Positions 20,059 through 29,006 of a stretch of 43,519 nucleotides of DNA are shown one piece after another (the stretch's first letter is position 1; every line of letters starts with the position of its first letter). A program made the position numbers and the translations under genes. Source of the DNA: Burkholderiales bacterium (lineage in GTDB: Bacteria > Pseudomonadota > Gammaproteobacteria > Burkholderiales > SG8-39); NCBI GenBank assembly GCA_014860355.1, contig JACZJV010000173.1, forward strand, positions 1 to 43,519. The letters run 5' to 3'. The notes under the pieces are model-generated. The model ran no database searches, was not told the DNA's origin, and saw only the letters and a program-made list of their open reading frames with translations.

Positions 20059-21033
20059 ATGAAAATACTGATTACCGGCGGCGGCGGATTCCTGGGCTAC
20101 CGCCTGGCACTGGCCCTGCTCAAGCGCGGCAGCCTGGCCGACGCGAACGACAAGCAGGCGGCCATCTCGCAGATCGTGCTGATCGACACCGCATTTCCGG
20201 CGCAGACCGACCCGCGCCTTAAGTGCATCAAAGGCGATTTCACCGACGCGGCGCTGCTCGCCGAGGCCATGGGCAAGGACACCGGCTCGGTGTTTCATTT
20301 GGCAGCGGTGGTGAGCGGCGGCGCCGAAGCCGACTTCGACCTCGGCATCAGGGTGAATCTGGACGGCACGCGCAAGCTGCTGGAGTTATGCCGCAAGCAG
20401 GCGCGGCCGCCGCGCTACGTCTTCACCAGTTCGGTGGCGGCGTTCGGCGGTGATCTGCCGCCGGTGCTGGACGATTCCACCACGCCCAATCCGCAGACCT
20501 CCTACGGCGCACACAAGGTCTGCGGCGAGTACCTCGCCACCGATTTCAGCCGCAAGGGCTACATCGACGGGCGTTCGCTGCGGCTGCCGACCATCGTGGT
20601 GCGCGCGGGCAAGCCCAACCTGGCCGCCTCCTCGTTCGCGAGCGGCATCATCCGCGAGCCGCTGAACGGCGAGATTTCATCCTGCCCGGTAGGCCCCGAG
20701 ACCGGCGTTTGGCTGCTCTCGCCGGGCAAAGTAGTCGATGCCTTCATTCATGCGCACGAGCTGCCGTCCGCCGCGTGGGGCGTGAATCGCGTGGTGAACC
20801 TCCCAGGGATCACCGCCACGGTGGCGCAGATGGTCGAGGCCCTGCGCAAGCTCGCCGGCGACAAGGTCGCGTCGCGCGTGCAATGGAAGCCGGACGCGCG
20901 CATCCAGGCCATCGTCAAGACCTGGCCGGCGCGTTTCACCACCGAGCGCGCGCTGAAGCTCGGCTTCACCGCAGACAAGGACATCGAGTCCGTGATCCGC
21001 GATTACATACGCGACGAGGGGGTCAGGCTATAG
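20059..21033 (+). CDS. SDR oxidoreductase resembling D-erythronate dehydrogenase DenD
   Basis: A 324-residue extended SDR with the NAD-binding motif TGGGGFLG (6-13) and catalytic Y149/K153 in SYGAHKVCGE. The pattern FHLAAVVSGGAEADFDLGI and RLPTIVVRAGKPNLAASSF is that of the DenD group, which oxidises D-erythronate at C2. The other erythronate catabolism genes (a kinase and an aldolase) are not in the window, so the reaction may differ. The ribosome-binding site GAGG is well placed. It starts 51 bp after the sugar epimerase and may share its transcript. A large hairpin follows the stop. Confidence 0.75.
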   Translation: MKILITGGGGFLGYRLALALLKRGSLADANDKQAAISQIVLIDTAFPAQTDPRLKCIKGDFTDAALLAEAMGKDTGSVFHLAAVVSGGAEADFDLGIRVNLDGTRKLLELCRKQARPPRYVFTSSVAAFGGDLPPVLDDSTTPNPQTSYGAHKVCGEYLATDFSRKGYIDGRSLRLPTIVVRAGKPNLAASSFASGIIREPLNGEISSCPVGPETGVWLLSPGKVVDAFIHAHELPSAAWGVNRVVNLPGITATVAQMVEALRKLAGDKVASRVQWKPDARIQAIVKTWPARFTTERALKLGFTADKDIESVIRDYIRDEGVRL

Positions 21034-21045
21034 AGTCGCGAGCTT

Positions 21046-21069
21046 GCGCGGACGAGAAACCGTCCGCGC
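21046..21069. other. small hairpin after the DenD-like gene
   Basis: GCGCGGAC (21046-21053) pairs with GTCCGCGC (21062-21069) around an 8-base loop. It directly precedes the larger palindrome at 21070 and may help end transcription of the convergent genes. Confidence 0.5.
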
Positions 21070-21122
21070 GGATCGTCGATTGCGCACGGATGAATGGCAC
21101 ATCCGTGCGCAATCGACGATCC
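21070..21122. terminator. 23-bp perfect hairpin between convergent genes
   Basis: Arms 21070-21092 (GGATCGTCGATTGCG...) and 21100-21122 are perfect reverse complements of 23 bp around the 7-base loop AATGGCA. It lies between the DenD-like gene and bamD, which converge. There is no run of T on either side, so it is not a textbook rho-independent terminator. It may still act as a bidirectional terminator or mRNA-end protector, or be a mobile palindrome. Confidence 0.55.
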
Positions 21123-21192
21123 TGTATAAACCCGAATTTTGTTGCTTGTAAGCAAAACACGGTTGGTGCGCGCGAGCGCGCAATGGCCGTCC

Positions 21193-21990
21193 TTACCAGT
21201 TGTTCCCCCAAAGCATCCACCACGGATCCTTCTTGTCGACGGCGCCTTTGTAATAGGGGCTGTCGGGGAAATTCGCCTGCATGACGTGGTTGGCGTCGTC
21301 GCGCAGTTTGTCCATGCCCAGCGCGTCGTAGGCCCTAACCATGACGAACAGCGCCTCCTCGACTGCCGGGGCCTGCGGGTAATTGAGCAGCGCGTACTGC
21401 GCGCGGTTCGCCGCCGCGATGTAGGCGCCGCGTTTCATGTAATAGCGCGCTACGTGGACTTCGTGCGCGGCGAGCGCGTTTACCAGGTACTTCATGCGCT
21501 CGATCGCGTCCGGGGTGTACTTGCTCTCGGGGAAGCGGGCGACCAGTTCCTTGAACGCTTCAAAGGACTCGCGTGCAGCCTTGGGATCGCGCTCGGTAAG
21601 ATCCTGGTTGCCGAGCTTGCCCAATATCCCCAGGTCCTCGTTGAAATTGACCAGGCCCTTCAGATAGAAAGCGTAATCGATATTGGGGTGCTTCGGATGC
21701 AGCTTGATGAATCGGTCGCAGGCGGCGATGGACGACGCCTGGTCGCCGTCCTTGAAATAGGCATAGGCGAGCTCGATCTGCGCCTGCTGCGCGTAGCGGC
21801 CGAAGGGATAGCGCGCCTCGAGTTTCTCCAGATATTTGATCGCGTTGGTATAGCCGCCGTCCGCCATAGCGTCCTTGGCTTCGGTGTAAAGCTTGTCGGC
21901 GGACCAGCCCGCGGTTTCGTCTTTTACCTCGGGCAGCAAGCCGCACGCGCTCAACAGCAGGGCCAGGATAACCGCTAAACTACGTTTCAT
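21193..21990 (-). CDS. bamD: outer-membrane assembly lipoprotein BamD
   Basis: A 265-residue lipoprotein (lipobox LSAC, C16) of the BAM complex that inserts beta-barrel proteins into the outer membrane; with BamA it is the essential core. It has about five TPR-like helical repeats, with family phrases ARYPFGRYAQQAQIELAYAY, LHPKHPNIDYAFYLKGL and a REAF-like SFEAFKELVARFPESKY. The start MKRSLAVILALLLSACG is chosen over one four codons upstream because it gives a normal signal. Its ATG overlaps, on the opposite strand, the start region of rluD, so the two genes share a divergent control region with no spare sequence. Confidence 0.96.
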   Translation of the reverse strand: MKRSLAVILALLLSACGLLPEVKDETAGWSADKLYTEAKDAMADGGYTNAIKYLEKLEARYPFGRYAQQAQIELAYAYFKDGDQASSIAACDRFIKLHPKHPNIDYAFYLKGLVNFNEDLGILGKLGNQDLTERDPKAARESFEAFKELVARFPESKYTPDAIERMKYLVNALAAHEVHVARYYMKRGAYIAAANRAQYALLNYPQAPAVEEALFVMVRAYDALGMDKLRDDANHVMQANFPDSPYYKGAVDKKDPWWMLWGNNW

Positions 21991-21991
21991 G

Positions 21992-22960
21992 ATGGCAGGC
22001 ACAGAAATTAGGGAAACGCAAAATTATAGCTTAGTCGAGGGTGAGGAGCGGGACGTTCCCGCCGATTGCGCCGGATTGCGCTTCGACCAGGCCCTGGCGC
22101 GGATGTTTCCCGAGCATTCGCGCAGCCGGCTGGCCGCCTGGGTCAAGCAGGGCCAGGTGAAGCTCGACCATGCCGCCGCGGACGCCAAGCGCAAAGTCTG
22201 GGGCGGGGAGCGGGTTTCGCTGGATTTGCCGCCCGAGGCGCGCGATACCGCCGGGCAGGCCGAAGCGATGGCACTAGCAATCGTGCATGAAGACGCCGCG
22301 CTGCTGGTGCTCAACAAGCCGGCCGGGCTGGTGGTGCATCCGGGCAGCGGCAACTGGCAGGGAACGATGCTCAACGGGCTGCTGCACCATCACCCGCCGC
22401 TCGCCGGCATTCCGCGCGCGGGCATAGTGCACCGGCTGGACAAGGACACCAGCGGCCTCCTGGTCGTGGCCAAGACGCTGGAGGCGCAGACCGAACTGGT
22501 GCGCCAGTTGCAGGCGCGCACGGTAGCGCGCCAGTATCTCGCGCTGGTGCATGGCCAGGTGATGCGCGACGGGTCGATCGACGCGCCCATCGGCCGGCAC
22601 CCGACCCAGCGCACGCGCATGGCGGTGACCGAGCACGGCAGGGCGGCGCGCACCCATTACCGCGTGCTCGAGCGCCATGCGCGCGCGACGCTGCTCGAGT
22701 GCAGCCTCGATACCGGTCGCACGCACCAGATACGCGTGCATCTGCAGTCGATCGGCCATCCGCTGGTGGGCGATCCGGTGTATCGCGCCGGGCGCGGGGC
22801 AGGGAACGCGAACACGCCGGGGCCGCTGGCGAATTTCCGGCGACAGGCGCTGCACGCTTATCGCCTCGGCCTGGTGCATCCGCTGAATGGCGCGTTTATG
22901 CAATGGGAAGCGCCGGTGCCAGAGGACATGCGCGCATTGTTGCTGGCACTCGAATCGTGA
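21992..22960 (+). CDS. rluD: 23S rRNA pseudouridine synthase RluD
   Basis: A 322-residue RluA-family enzyme. An N-terminal S4 RNA-binding domain (about 28-75: GLRFDQALARMFPEHSRSRL) precedes the synthase domain with catalytic Asp D150 in HRLDKDTSGLLVVAK. E. coli RluD modifies helix 69 of 23S rRNA, and the similarity extends through RHPTKR-like HPTQRTRMAV and TGRTHQIRVHLQSIGHPLVGDP. The ATG at 21992 (or 21989) is the best start, although its coding sequence then overlaps the bamD start codon on the other strand; no better internal start is visible. Its stop overlaps the GTG of pgeF. Confidence 0.93.
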   Translation: MAGTEIRETQNYSLVEGEERDVPADCAGLRFDQALARMFPEHSRSRLAAWVKQGQVKLDHAAADAKRKVWGGERVSLDLPPEARDTAGQAEAMALAIVHEDAALLVLNKPAGLVVHPGSGNWQGTMLNGLLHHHPPLAGIPRAGIVHRLDKDTSGLLVVAKTLEAQTELVRQLQARTVARQYLALVHGQVMRDGSIDAPIGRHPTQRTRMAVTEHGRAARTHYRVLERHARATLLECSLDTGRTHQIRVHLQSIGHPLVGDPVYRAGRGAGNANTPGPLANFRRQALHAYRLGLVHPLNGAFMQWEAPVPEDMRALLLALES

Positions 22961-23697
22961 GCGCACACGGCTGGATCGTGCCCGACTGGCCGGCGCCGCC
23001 GACGGTGCGCGCGCTCATCACCACGCGCGCGGGCGGCGCCAGCCGCAGCGCCTATGCCGGACTCAATCTGGGCCTGCACTGCGGAGATGATATCGGGGCC
23101 GTAGTGCGCAATCGCGCCAGCCTGCGGCAATGGCTCCCGGCCGAGCCGCTGTGGCTGCGCCAGGTGCACGGAACGACGGTAGTCGAGGCCGACGCGGCCG
23201 AGGGCAATCCCGAGGCCGATGCCGCGCTCGCGCGCCGGCCGGGGAGGGTGTGTGCGGCCTTGACCGCGGACTGCCTGCCGTTGCTGCTGTGCGACGAAGC
23301 GGGAACGACCGTGGCCGCGGTGCATGCGGGTTGGCGCGGCCTTAGTTCTGGCGTGATCGAACAGACACTGCGCGCCATGAATCGGCCGGCGCGGGCCTTG
23401 CTCGCCTATCTCGGGCCGGCGATCGGGCCCGGGGCATACGAGGTCGGCGCCGAGGTGCGCGCGGCTTTCATCGCGGCCGATCCCGGCGGCGAGTCGGGGT
23501 CCGCATTCGCGCCGGGCGCGCCGGGCAAGTACTACGCAGATTTGTATGCGCTCGCGCGGTTGCGCCTCGCGCGCAGCGGTGTGGCGCGGATCTACGGCGG
23601 CGGCTATTGCACCTACACCGAGCGCGCGCGCTTTTATTCCTATCGCCGCGACGGCGCGACCGGGCGCATGGCGAGTCTGATCTGGATGGAAAACTGA
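22957..23697 (+). CDS. pgeF: PgeF/YfiH-family multicopper-oxidase-like protein
   Basis: A 246-residue protein of the DUF152 (YfiH/YlmD) family. H71 (QVHGTTV), C106 (TADCLPLLLCD) and H123 (VHAGWRG) are the conserved metal-binding triad. Members have been described as polyphenol oxidases, purine nucleoside phosphorylases, and in E. coli as an enzyme editing wrongly built peptidoglycan precursors. The GTG at 22957 overlaps the rluD stop in a GTGA arrangement, so translation is coupled; longer frames run inside rluD. The order bamD / rluD-pgeF is common in proteobacteria. Confidence 0.92.
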   Translation: MSAHGWIVPDWPAPPTVRALITTRAGGASRSAYAGLNLGLHCGDDIGAVVRNRASLRQWLPAEPLWLRQVHGTTVVEADAAEGNPEADAALARRPGRVCAALTADCLPLLLCDEAGTTVAAVHAGWRGLSSGVIEQTLRAMNRPARALLAYLGPAIGPGAYEVGAEVRAAFIAADPGGESGSAFAPGAPGKYYADLYALARLRLARSGVARIYGGGYCTYTERARFYSYRRDGATGRMASLIWMEN

Positions 23698-23699
23698 AT

Positions 23700-24479
23700 A
23701 TGTCCACACTGGCCTGGATCATCGCCGCAAGCCTGCTGGGCGGAGTGCTGTCGGTCGCCTGCGCGGCGCTGTTCGCGCTCTCCGCGCGCGCCGCCTGGGT
23801 GCCGATGCTGGTGAGCTACGCCATAGGCGCCCTGCTCGGCGCGGCCTTCCTCGAACTGCTGCCGCACGCGTTCGAGGGCGCGACGAGCGTGCGCAGCGTC
23901 GCCGCCACCATCCTCGGCGGCATTTTCGCTTTTTTCATCCTGGAAAAGCTGGTGCTCTGGCGCCACTGCCACATCGAGGACTGCGATGCGCACGACCAGC
24001 ACGCCGCCGCGCACGACCACGGCCGCAGCGGCATGCTGATACTCATAGGCGACAGCTTTCACAATTTCGTCGACGGCGTCCTCGTAGCCGCCGCGTTCAT
24101 GGAGAACACGCAGCTCGGCATCATCACCGCGCTCGCGATCATTGCGCACGAGATCCCGCAGGAAGTGGGCGATTTCCTGATCCTGCTGCACTCGGGCTAC
24201 AACCGCACGCGCGCTTTCATGCTCAACCTGCTGTCGAGCTTCGCCATGCTCGCCGGCGCTCTGCTGGCCTACTTTGCGCTGCAGGCGCTGCAGGAATGGG
24301 TGCCAACCTTCATTGCGCTCGCCGCCGCCAGCATGATTTACGTCGCGGTGGCCGACCTGATTCCCGGGCTGCACAAGCGTCCCGAGCTGCGCGCCACGCT
24401 GTCGCAGTCGGTGCTGATCGCGCTAGGCGTCAGCTCCATCTGGCTGGTCGGTTACCTCACGCGGCAGTGGGGTGCTTAG
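23700..24479 (+). CDS. ZIP-family divalent metal transporter
   Basis: A 259-residue membrane protein with about eight hydrophobic helices. The metal-site helices carry HNFVDG (121-126) and HEIPQE (150-155), the family's transport motifs. A His/Asp-rich loop (residues 89-107, including HCHIEDCDAHDQH) between helices 3 and 4 probably binds zinc or another divalent metal. It would import metal into the cytoplasm, but direction and ion cannot be read from sequence. The ATG at 23700 is two bases after the pgeF stop, so it belongs to the rluD-pgeF transcript. Confidence 0.9.
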   Translation: MSTLAWIIAASLLGGVLSVACAALFALSARAAWVPMLVSYAIGALLGAAFLELLPHAFEGATSVRSVAATILGGIFAFFILEKLVLWRHCHIEDCDAHDQHAAAHDHGRSGMLILIGDSFHNFVDGVLVAAAFMENTQLGIITALAIIAHEIPQEVGDFLILLHSGYNRTRAFMLNLLSSFAMLAGALLAYFALQALQEWVPTFIALAAASMIYVAVADLIPGLHKRPELRATLSQSVLIALGVSSIWLVGYLTRQWGA

Positions 24480-24533
24480 TGATACGCGGTTCATTGCTCG
24501 CGGTCCGGGTCACGTCACTCGACCAGCGAACGC

Positions 24534-24539
24534 TATAAT
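24534..24539 (+). promoter_or_regulatory. -10 box of the rhamnose operon
   Basis: A perfect TATAAT lies 29 bp before the TTG start of rfbB. The expected -35 position (near 24511) reads CACGTC and is weak, so the promoter may need help or be a minor one. Confidence 0.5.
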
Positions 24540-24568
24540 GCCGGCTGTCCATACGCTCGGAGCATGAC

Positions 24569-25633
24569 TTGATTCTGGTCACCGGCGGCGCCGGCTTCAT
24601 CGGCTCCAATTTCGTGCTGCAATGGCTGGCCGCGCGGGACGAACCCGTCGTCAACCTCGACAATCTCACCTATGCGGGAAACCTGCGCAACCTCGACAGC
24701 GTGCGCGGCGACGCGCGCCATATTTTCGTGCGCGGCGACATAGACGACCCTGAGTTGGTGGCGCAGCTGCTGCGAGCGCACCGGCCGCGCGCCGTGCTCA
24801 ACTTCGCCGCCGAAACCCATGTGGACCGCTCCATCCTCGGGCCGGCCGAGTTCGTGCGCACCAATATCCACGGCACCTTCAATCTGCTGGAGGCGGCACG
24901 CGCCTACTGGGGCGGGCTGGCCGGCGAAGAGCAGCGCCGTTTTCGCTTTCTGCAGGTGTCCACCGACGAGGTCTACGGCTCGCTGAGCGCCGAAGAAGCG
25001 GCATTTCGCGAGACCACGGCCTACGCACCCAACAGCCCCTATGCCGCGTCCAAGGCCGCTGCCGACCACATGGTGCGCGCCTATCACCATACCTACGGCC
25101 TGCCGACGCTTACCACCAACTGCTCCAACAATTACGGCCCGTTCCAGTTCCCGGAAAAACTCATTCCCCTGGTGATAATCAATGCGCTTGCGGGCAAGCC
25201 GATCCCCGTCTACGGCGACGGACAGAACGTGCGCGACTGGCTATACGTCGACGACCATTGCAGCGGCATTCGCAGGGTGCTCGAGGCAGCGCAGCCGGGC
25301 GAGGTCTACAACATCGGCGGCAATAGCGAAAAGAACAATCTCGAAGTAGTGCGGACGCTCTGCGCCGTGCTGGACGAACTGCGCCCCGCGCCCAGGCCCT
25401 ACGCCTCGTTGATCGCCTACGTCAAGGACCGGCCGGGTCATGACCGGCGCTACGCCATCGACGCGGGCAAAATCCGGCGCGAACTCGGCTGGCAGCCTGC
25501 GCAGAATTTCGCCGGCGGCATGCGCAGGACGGTCAGCTGGTACCTCGCGAACACGGAGTGGAGCAGTTCGGTGACTTCGGGGGAATACCAGAAATGGATG
25601 AACGCGAATTATCAGGAACGGGGTGCTGCATGA
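24569..25633 (+). CDS. rfbB: dTDP-glucose 4,6-dehydratase
   Basis: A 354-residue SDR that turns dTDP-glucose into dTDP-4-keto-6-deoxyglucose, the second step of dTDP-L-rhamnose synthesis. NAD motif TGGAGFIG spans 5-12; the active site has T132-D133-E134 (STDEVYG) and Y158/K162 (YAASK). [15 protein letters not shown] and [12 protein letters not shown] are family signatures. The start is TTG (MILVTGG); the nearby ATG at 24564 is out of frame and stops after two codons. The stop overlaps the ATG of rfbA. Confidence 0.97.
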   Translation: MILVTGGAGFIGSNFVLQWLAARDEPVVNLDNLTYAGNLRNLDSVRGDARHIFVRGDIDDPELVAQLLRAHRPRAVLNFAAETHVDRSILGPAEFVRTNIHGTFNLLEAARAYWGGLAGEEQRRFRFLQVSTDEVYGSLSAEEAAFRETTAYAPNSPYAASKAAADHMVRAYHHTYGLPTLTTNCSNNYGPFQFPEKLIPLVIINALAGKPIPVYGDGQNVRDWLYVDDHCSGIRRVLEAAQPGEVYNIGGNSEKNNLEVVRTLCAVLDELRPAPRPYASLIAYVKDRPGHDRRYAIDAGKIRRELGWQPAQNFAGGMRRTVSWYLANTEWSSSVTSGEYQKWMNANYQERGAA

Positions 25634-26505
25634 AGGGTATCATCCTCGCCGGCGGCAGCGGCACACGCCTGTACCCGGTGACGCTTGCTGTATCCAAGCA
25701 GCTGCTGCCGATCTACGACAAGCCGATGATCTACTATCCGCTCTCGACCCTGATGCTGGCGGGGATACGCGAGTTCCTGGTCATCTCTACGCCCGAAGAC
25801 ACGCCGCGCTTCCAGCAGCTGCTCGGGGACGGCGCGAAATGGGGCATCAGCCTTGCCTACGCGGTGCAGCCGGCGCCGGAGGGCATCGCGCAGGCTTTCC
25901 TCATCGGCGCCGATTTCATCGCCGGCGCGCGCTCCGCGCTGATACTCGGCGACAATATTTATCACGGCACCGACCTCATCGCGAATCTGCGCGCCGCCGT
26001 GGGACGATCTGTCGGCGCCACGGCTTTCGCCTACGCGGTGCACGACCCGGAGCGCTACGGCGTGGTCGAGTTCGACGCGGCGCGCAAAGTGCTCTCCATA
26101 GAAGAAAAGCCCAGGCAGCCGAAATCGCGCTATGCCGTGACCGGACTGTATTTTTACGACGAGCAGGTGGTCGGGCTCGCGCGCGGGCTCAAGCCTTCTG
26201 CGCGCGGGGAGCTCGAAATCACCGATCTGAACCGCCGCTATCTGGAGCAAGGACAGCTCACGGTCGAGGTGATGGGCCGCGGCACCGCCTGGCTCGATAC
26301 CGGTACGCACGAGTCCCTGCTCGAAGCCTCGACCTTCATCCAGATCATCGAAAAGCGCCAGGGCCTCAAGATCGCCTGCGTCGAGGAAATCGCCTACCGC
26401 CTCGGCTACATCGATGCGGCGCAACTCCAGCGCCTGGCCGCACCGATGATCAAGAACGGCTATGGCCAGTACCTGATGAGCGTGCTGCAGGAAAGGCTGT
26501 TCTGA
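25630..26505 (+). CDS. rfbA: glucose-1-phosphate thymidylyltransferase
   Basis: A 291-residue nucleotidyltransferase that makes dTDP-glucose from dTTP and glucose-1-phosphate, the first rhamnose step. The nucleotide-binding loop is [13 protein letters not shown] (6-18), followed by [18 protein letters not shown] and the metal-binding LGDNIYHG. The family's C-terminal phrases [17 protein letters not shown] and [15 protein letters not shown] are intact. The start ATG overlaps the rfbB stop (ATGA), implying coupled translation. Confidence 0.97.
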   Translation: MKGIILAGGSGTRLYPVTLAVSKQLLPIYDKPMIYYPLSTLMLAGIREFLVISTPEDTPRFQQLLGDGAKWGISLAYAVQPAPEGIAQAFLIGADFIAGARSALILGDNIYHGTDLIANLRAAVGRSVGATAFAYAVHDPERYGVVEFDAARKVLSIEEKPRQPKSRYAVTGLYFYDEQVVGLARGLKPSARGELEITDLNRRYLEQGQLTVEVMGRGTAWLDTGTHESLLEASTFIQIIEKRQGLKIACVEEIAYRLGYIDAAQLQRLAAPMIKNGYGQYLMSVLQERLF

Positions 26506-27050
26506 TGCGCGCGGTCGCGACTGCGATTGCCGACGTGCTGGTGATCGAGCCCGAGGTGTACGCCGACGAGCGCGGCTACTTCTTCGAGAGCTTCAACCAG
26601 CGCGCGTTTGCGCAGGCGACCGGGATCGCGGCGAAATTCGTGCAGGACAATCATTCGCGTTCCGTAAGAAATACCGTGCGCGGCCTGCACTATCAGATTC
26701 AGCAGTCGCAGGGCAAGCTGGTGCGCGCAGTGAGCGGCGAGGTGTTCGACGTGGTCGTGGATTTGCGCCGGGGTTCGCCGACCTTCGGCAAATCGATCAG
26801 CCATCACCTGTCTGCCGAGAACAAAAGCATGCTCTGGATTCCGCCGGGATTCGCGCACGGCTTCGCCGTCATCTCCGAGTACGCCGATTTTCTGTACAAG
26901 ACCACCGACTACTGGGCGCCGCAGCACGAGCGCACCCTGTTGTGGAACGACCCGGAACTCGCCATCGCCTGGCCGCTCGCGGGCGAGCCGATACTCGCGC
27001 CCAAGGACAGGATGGGAACGCGGCTGTCCGAGGCCGAGGTATTCGATTGA
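26505..27050 (+). CDS. rfbC: dTDP-4-dehydrorhamnose 3,5-epimerase
   Basis: A 181-residue cupin-type epimerase that flips C3 and C5 of dTDP-4-keto-6-deoxyglucose. The catalytic base H62 lies in RGLHYQ; QDNHSRS, GEVFDVVVDLRRGSPTFG and PPGFAHGFAV are the family's conserved blocks. ATG at 26505 overlaps the rfbA stop by one base (TGATG). Its stop overlaps the start of rfbD. Confidence 0.97.
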   Translation: MRAVATAIADVLVIEPEVYADERGYFFESFNQRAFAQATGIAAKFVQDNHSRSVRNTVRGLHYQIQQSQGKLVRAVSGEVFDVVVDLRRGSPTFGKSISHHLSAENKSMLWIPPGFAHGFAVISEYADFLYKTTDYWAPQHERTLLWNDPELAIAWPLAGEPILAPKDRMGTRLSEAEVFD

Positions 27051-27964
27051 GCCGGATACTCCTCACCGGCAGGAACGGGCAGCTCGGGTTCGAGCTGCAG
27101 CGGCGCCTGGCCCGACTCGGGCGCGTGTTTGCGCCGGACCGGGCGCAGCTGGACCTCGCCGATGCGGATTCGATCCGGCGCACACTGCGCGAAATAAAGC
27201 CCAAGCTGATTGTGAATGCGGCCGCTTACACTGCCGTGGACCAGGCGGAATCCGAGCCGGAAGCGGCGTTCGCGATCAACGGCCTTGCGGCCGGCGTACT
27301 CGCTGAAGAAGCGAAACACCTGGGCGCGGTGCTGATCCATTACTCCACGGACTACGTGTTTGACGGCAGCAAGGCCGGGCCTTACACCGAGGAGGACCTG
27401 CCGCGGCCACTGAGCACCTACGGCAGGAGCAAGTTTGCGGGAGAGCGGGCGATCCGGGCGGTGGACGGGCCGCACCTGATCCTGCGCGCGAGCTGGATCT
27501 ACAGCGCGCGCGGCAAGAATTTCCTGCTCACCATCCTGCGCCTGGCGCAGGAGCGGGCAGAGCTCTCCGTCGTCGACGACCAGGTGGGCGCGCCGACCTG
27601 GAGCCGCGCGATCGCCCTGGCCACCGGCAGCATGCTCCAGCACCTCGGCTACGGACAGGCGGGATTTCGCGATGCCTGCACCGACAAGCGCGGCATCTAC
27701 CACCTGAGTGCGGCAGGGCAAACCTCGTGGCACGGATTCGCCAAAGCAATCCTGGCCAATGCGTCCGGCGCGCGGTTTGCGGGGACCGCATTCGCGCTGG
27801 CGCGCGTGCCCGCACTCAAAGCCATCACGACCGAGCAATACCCGACACCCGCGCAACGGCCGCGCAATTCGCTGCTGTCCAACGCCAAACTACAGAACGC
27901 CTTCGGCCTCGCCATGCCCGGGTGGGAATCCAGTCTGGCGGACTGTATGAGCAGCGCCTTGTAG
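27047..27964 (+). CDS. rfbD: dTDP-4-dehydrorhamnose reductase
   Basis: A 305-residue SDR that completes dTDP-L-rhamnose using NAD(P)H. The NAD(P) motif is LTGRNGQLG (6-14). The catalytic pair is Y125/K129 in STYGRSK, and STDYVFDG is conserved. The TTG at 27047 overlaps the rfbC stop (TTGA) and gives a normal N-terminus (MSRILLTG). All four rhamnose genes are thus present, in the order B-A-C-D with overlapping ends. No terminator is obvious after it. Confidence 0.96.
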   Translation: MSRILLTGRNGQLGFELQRRLARLGRVFAPDRAQLDLADADSIRRTLREIKPKLIVNAAAYTAVDQAESEPEAAFAINGLAAGVLAEEAKHLGAVLIHYSTDYVFDGSKAGPYTEEDLPRPLSTYGRSKFAGERAIRAVDGPHLILRASWIYSARGKNFLLTILRLAQERAELSVVDDQVGAPTWSRAIALATGSMLQHLGYGQAGFRDACTDKRGIYHLSAAGQTSWHGFAKAILANASGARFAGTAFALARVPALKAITTEQYPTPAQRPRNSLLSNAKLQNAFGLAMPGWESSLADCMSSAL

Positions 27965-28058
27965 CAGCCTGTTCCTCGGTCCGCTTCGGAGTGTAGCTAG
28001 CACTAGTCGCGCCCCCGCCGTAACAGCCAACGATCATCGTCCTACGGCCTCACCGACT

Positions 28059-28463
28059 GTAATCCGTTATCTGCTTGATACCAGTATTTGCATGTATTTG
28101 AGCAAGCAAAACCACCCTGGCTTGCGCGCGAAGCTGGCGCAAATTCCAGTGGTTGGAGCAAGGATATCCGTCGTGACCTATGGCGAACTGGTCTATGGCG
28201 CGTTCAAATCAGAGCGGCGGAAGGAAAATTTGCAGACCATCGGGTAACTGGTTGAGGCATTCCAAGCTCTGCCCCTGCCGGTTGAGGCCGGACAAGCTTA
28301 CGGACGCATAAAGGAAAGCCTGAGGGCAGAGGGGCAGATCATCGGTGAAAACGATCTCTGGATTGCCTCTCATGCCTAGGCTGGGTCTTACATTCTTGTT
28401 ACCAATAGCATGCGCGAGTTCAAGCGCATCAAAGGCCTTCAATTAGAAAACTGGGCAGCATGA
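28059..28463 (+). pseudogene. broken vapC-type PIN toxin
   Basis: One frame reads IRYLLDTSICMYLSKQ, then GARISVVTYGELVYGAFKS, then IIGENDLWIASHA and ILVTNSMREFKRIKGLQLE, which together are a full-length VapC PIN domain including the acidic residues of D-T-S, GEL and END. Two stops interrupt it in the same frame: TAA at 28245-28247 and TAG at 28377-28379. There is no start codon at the expected place; the codon before IRY is GTA. It is therefore dead. No antitoxin gene is recognisable in the 94 bp upstream. Confidence 0.85.
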
Positions 28464-28610
28464 CATCAGCGGAGCGATTCGTGGGGCGCGGCCGAATACG
28501 AGGCCGACCAGGCTTCGAATTTACACCCATCGGGGCGGGGGACAGTCCACTCCCATAGCAAGTGGCAGGAGAGGCTGTCGTGGGAGCTTGCTCGCGAATG
28601 CTACTGCCCC
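28464..28610. other. gap with a REP-like palindrome
   Basis: This 147-bp stretch between the dead vapC and the minus-strand vapC has no convincing gene. It contains a shortened REP-like element at 28580-28601 (GTGGGAGCTTGCTCGCGAAT), which lacks the GCGA of the other copies. Confidence 0.6.
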
Positions 28611-29006
28611 CTATAGCAGCAGCGTCATGCCCGCCTTGGCAGCGACCTTGTCGAATGTCATCACGACCGTACACCCTGCTGCAGCCGCGATGCGCTCGAC
28701 CAGGCAGTCGGCGAAGTCCGACTTGTTCGACTCGAACAGGCGTAGCGCCTGCCAGGCGGTCTCGGCGTCCTCGACGACCAGCTGGCGGATACTCAGAATC
28801 CGTCGCACGATGCCGGCAATCTCGGCGCGGCTGGCTCCGTAGCAACTCTCGCTGACCCAGGCCAGTTCCAGAAGCACGACAAGTCCGACGAAGCCGGGCG
28901 TCGCGGCGCTGCACTCCTGTTCGAGTAGCCGGGTCGCGCGTGCCGATTGGGCCGCATCGTCCTGGGCGATGTAGCGCACCAGCACATTGGTGTCGATGCC
29001 GATCAC
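28611..29006 (-). CDS. VapC-type PIN-domain toxin
   Basis: A 131-residue PIN nuclease with acidic residues D5 (IDTNVLVRY), E47, D97/D100 (SDFADCL) and D119 (TFDK), the usual metal-binding set. VapC toxins cut specific RNAs, often initiator tRNA, when not held by their antitoxin. The GTG at 29006 overlaps the antitoxin stop in a GTGA arrangement; a longer frame upstream would overlap the whole antitoxin and is rejected. It looks intact. The RNA target cannot be predicted here. Confidence 0.88.
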   Translation of the reverse strand: MIGIDTNVLVRYIAQDDAAQSARATRLLEQECSAATPGFVGLVVLLELAWVSESCYGASRAEIAGIVRRILSIRQLVVEDAETAWQALRLFESNKSDFADCLVERIAAAAGCTVVMTFDKVAAKAGMTLLL

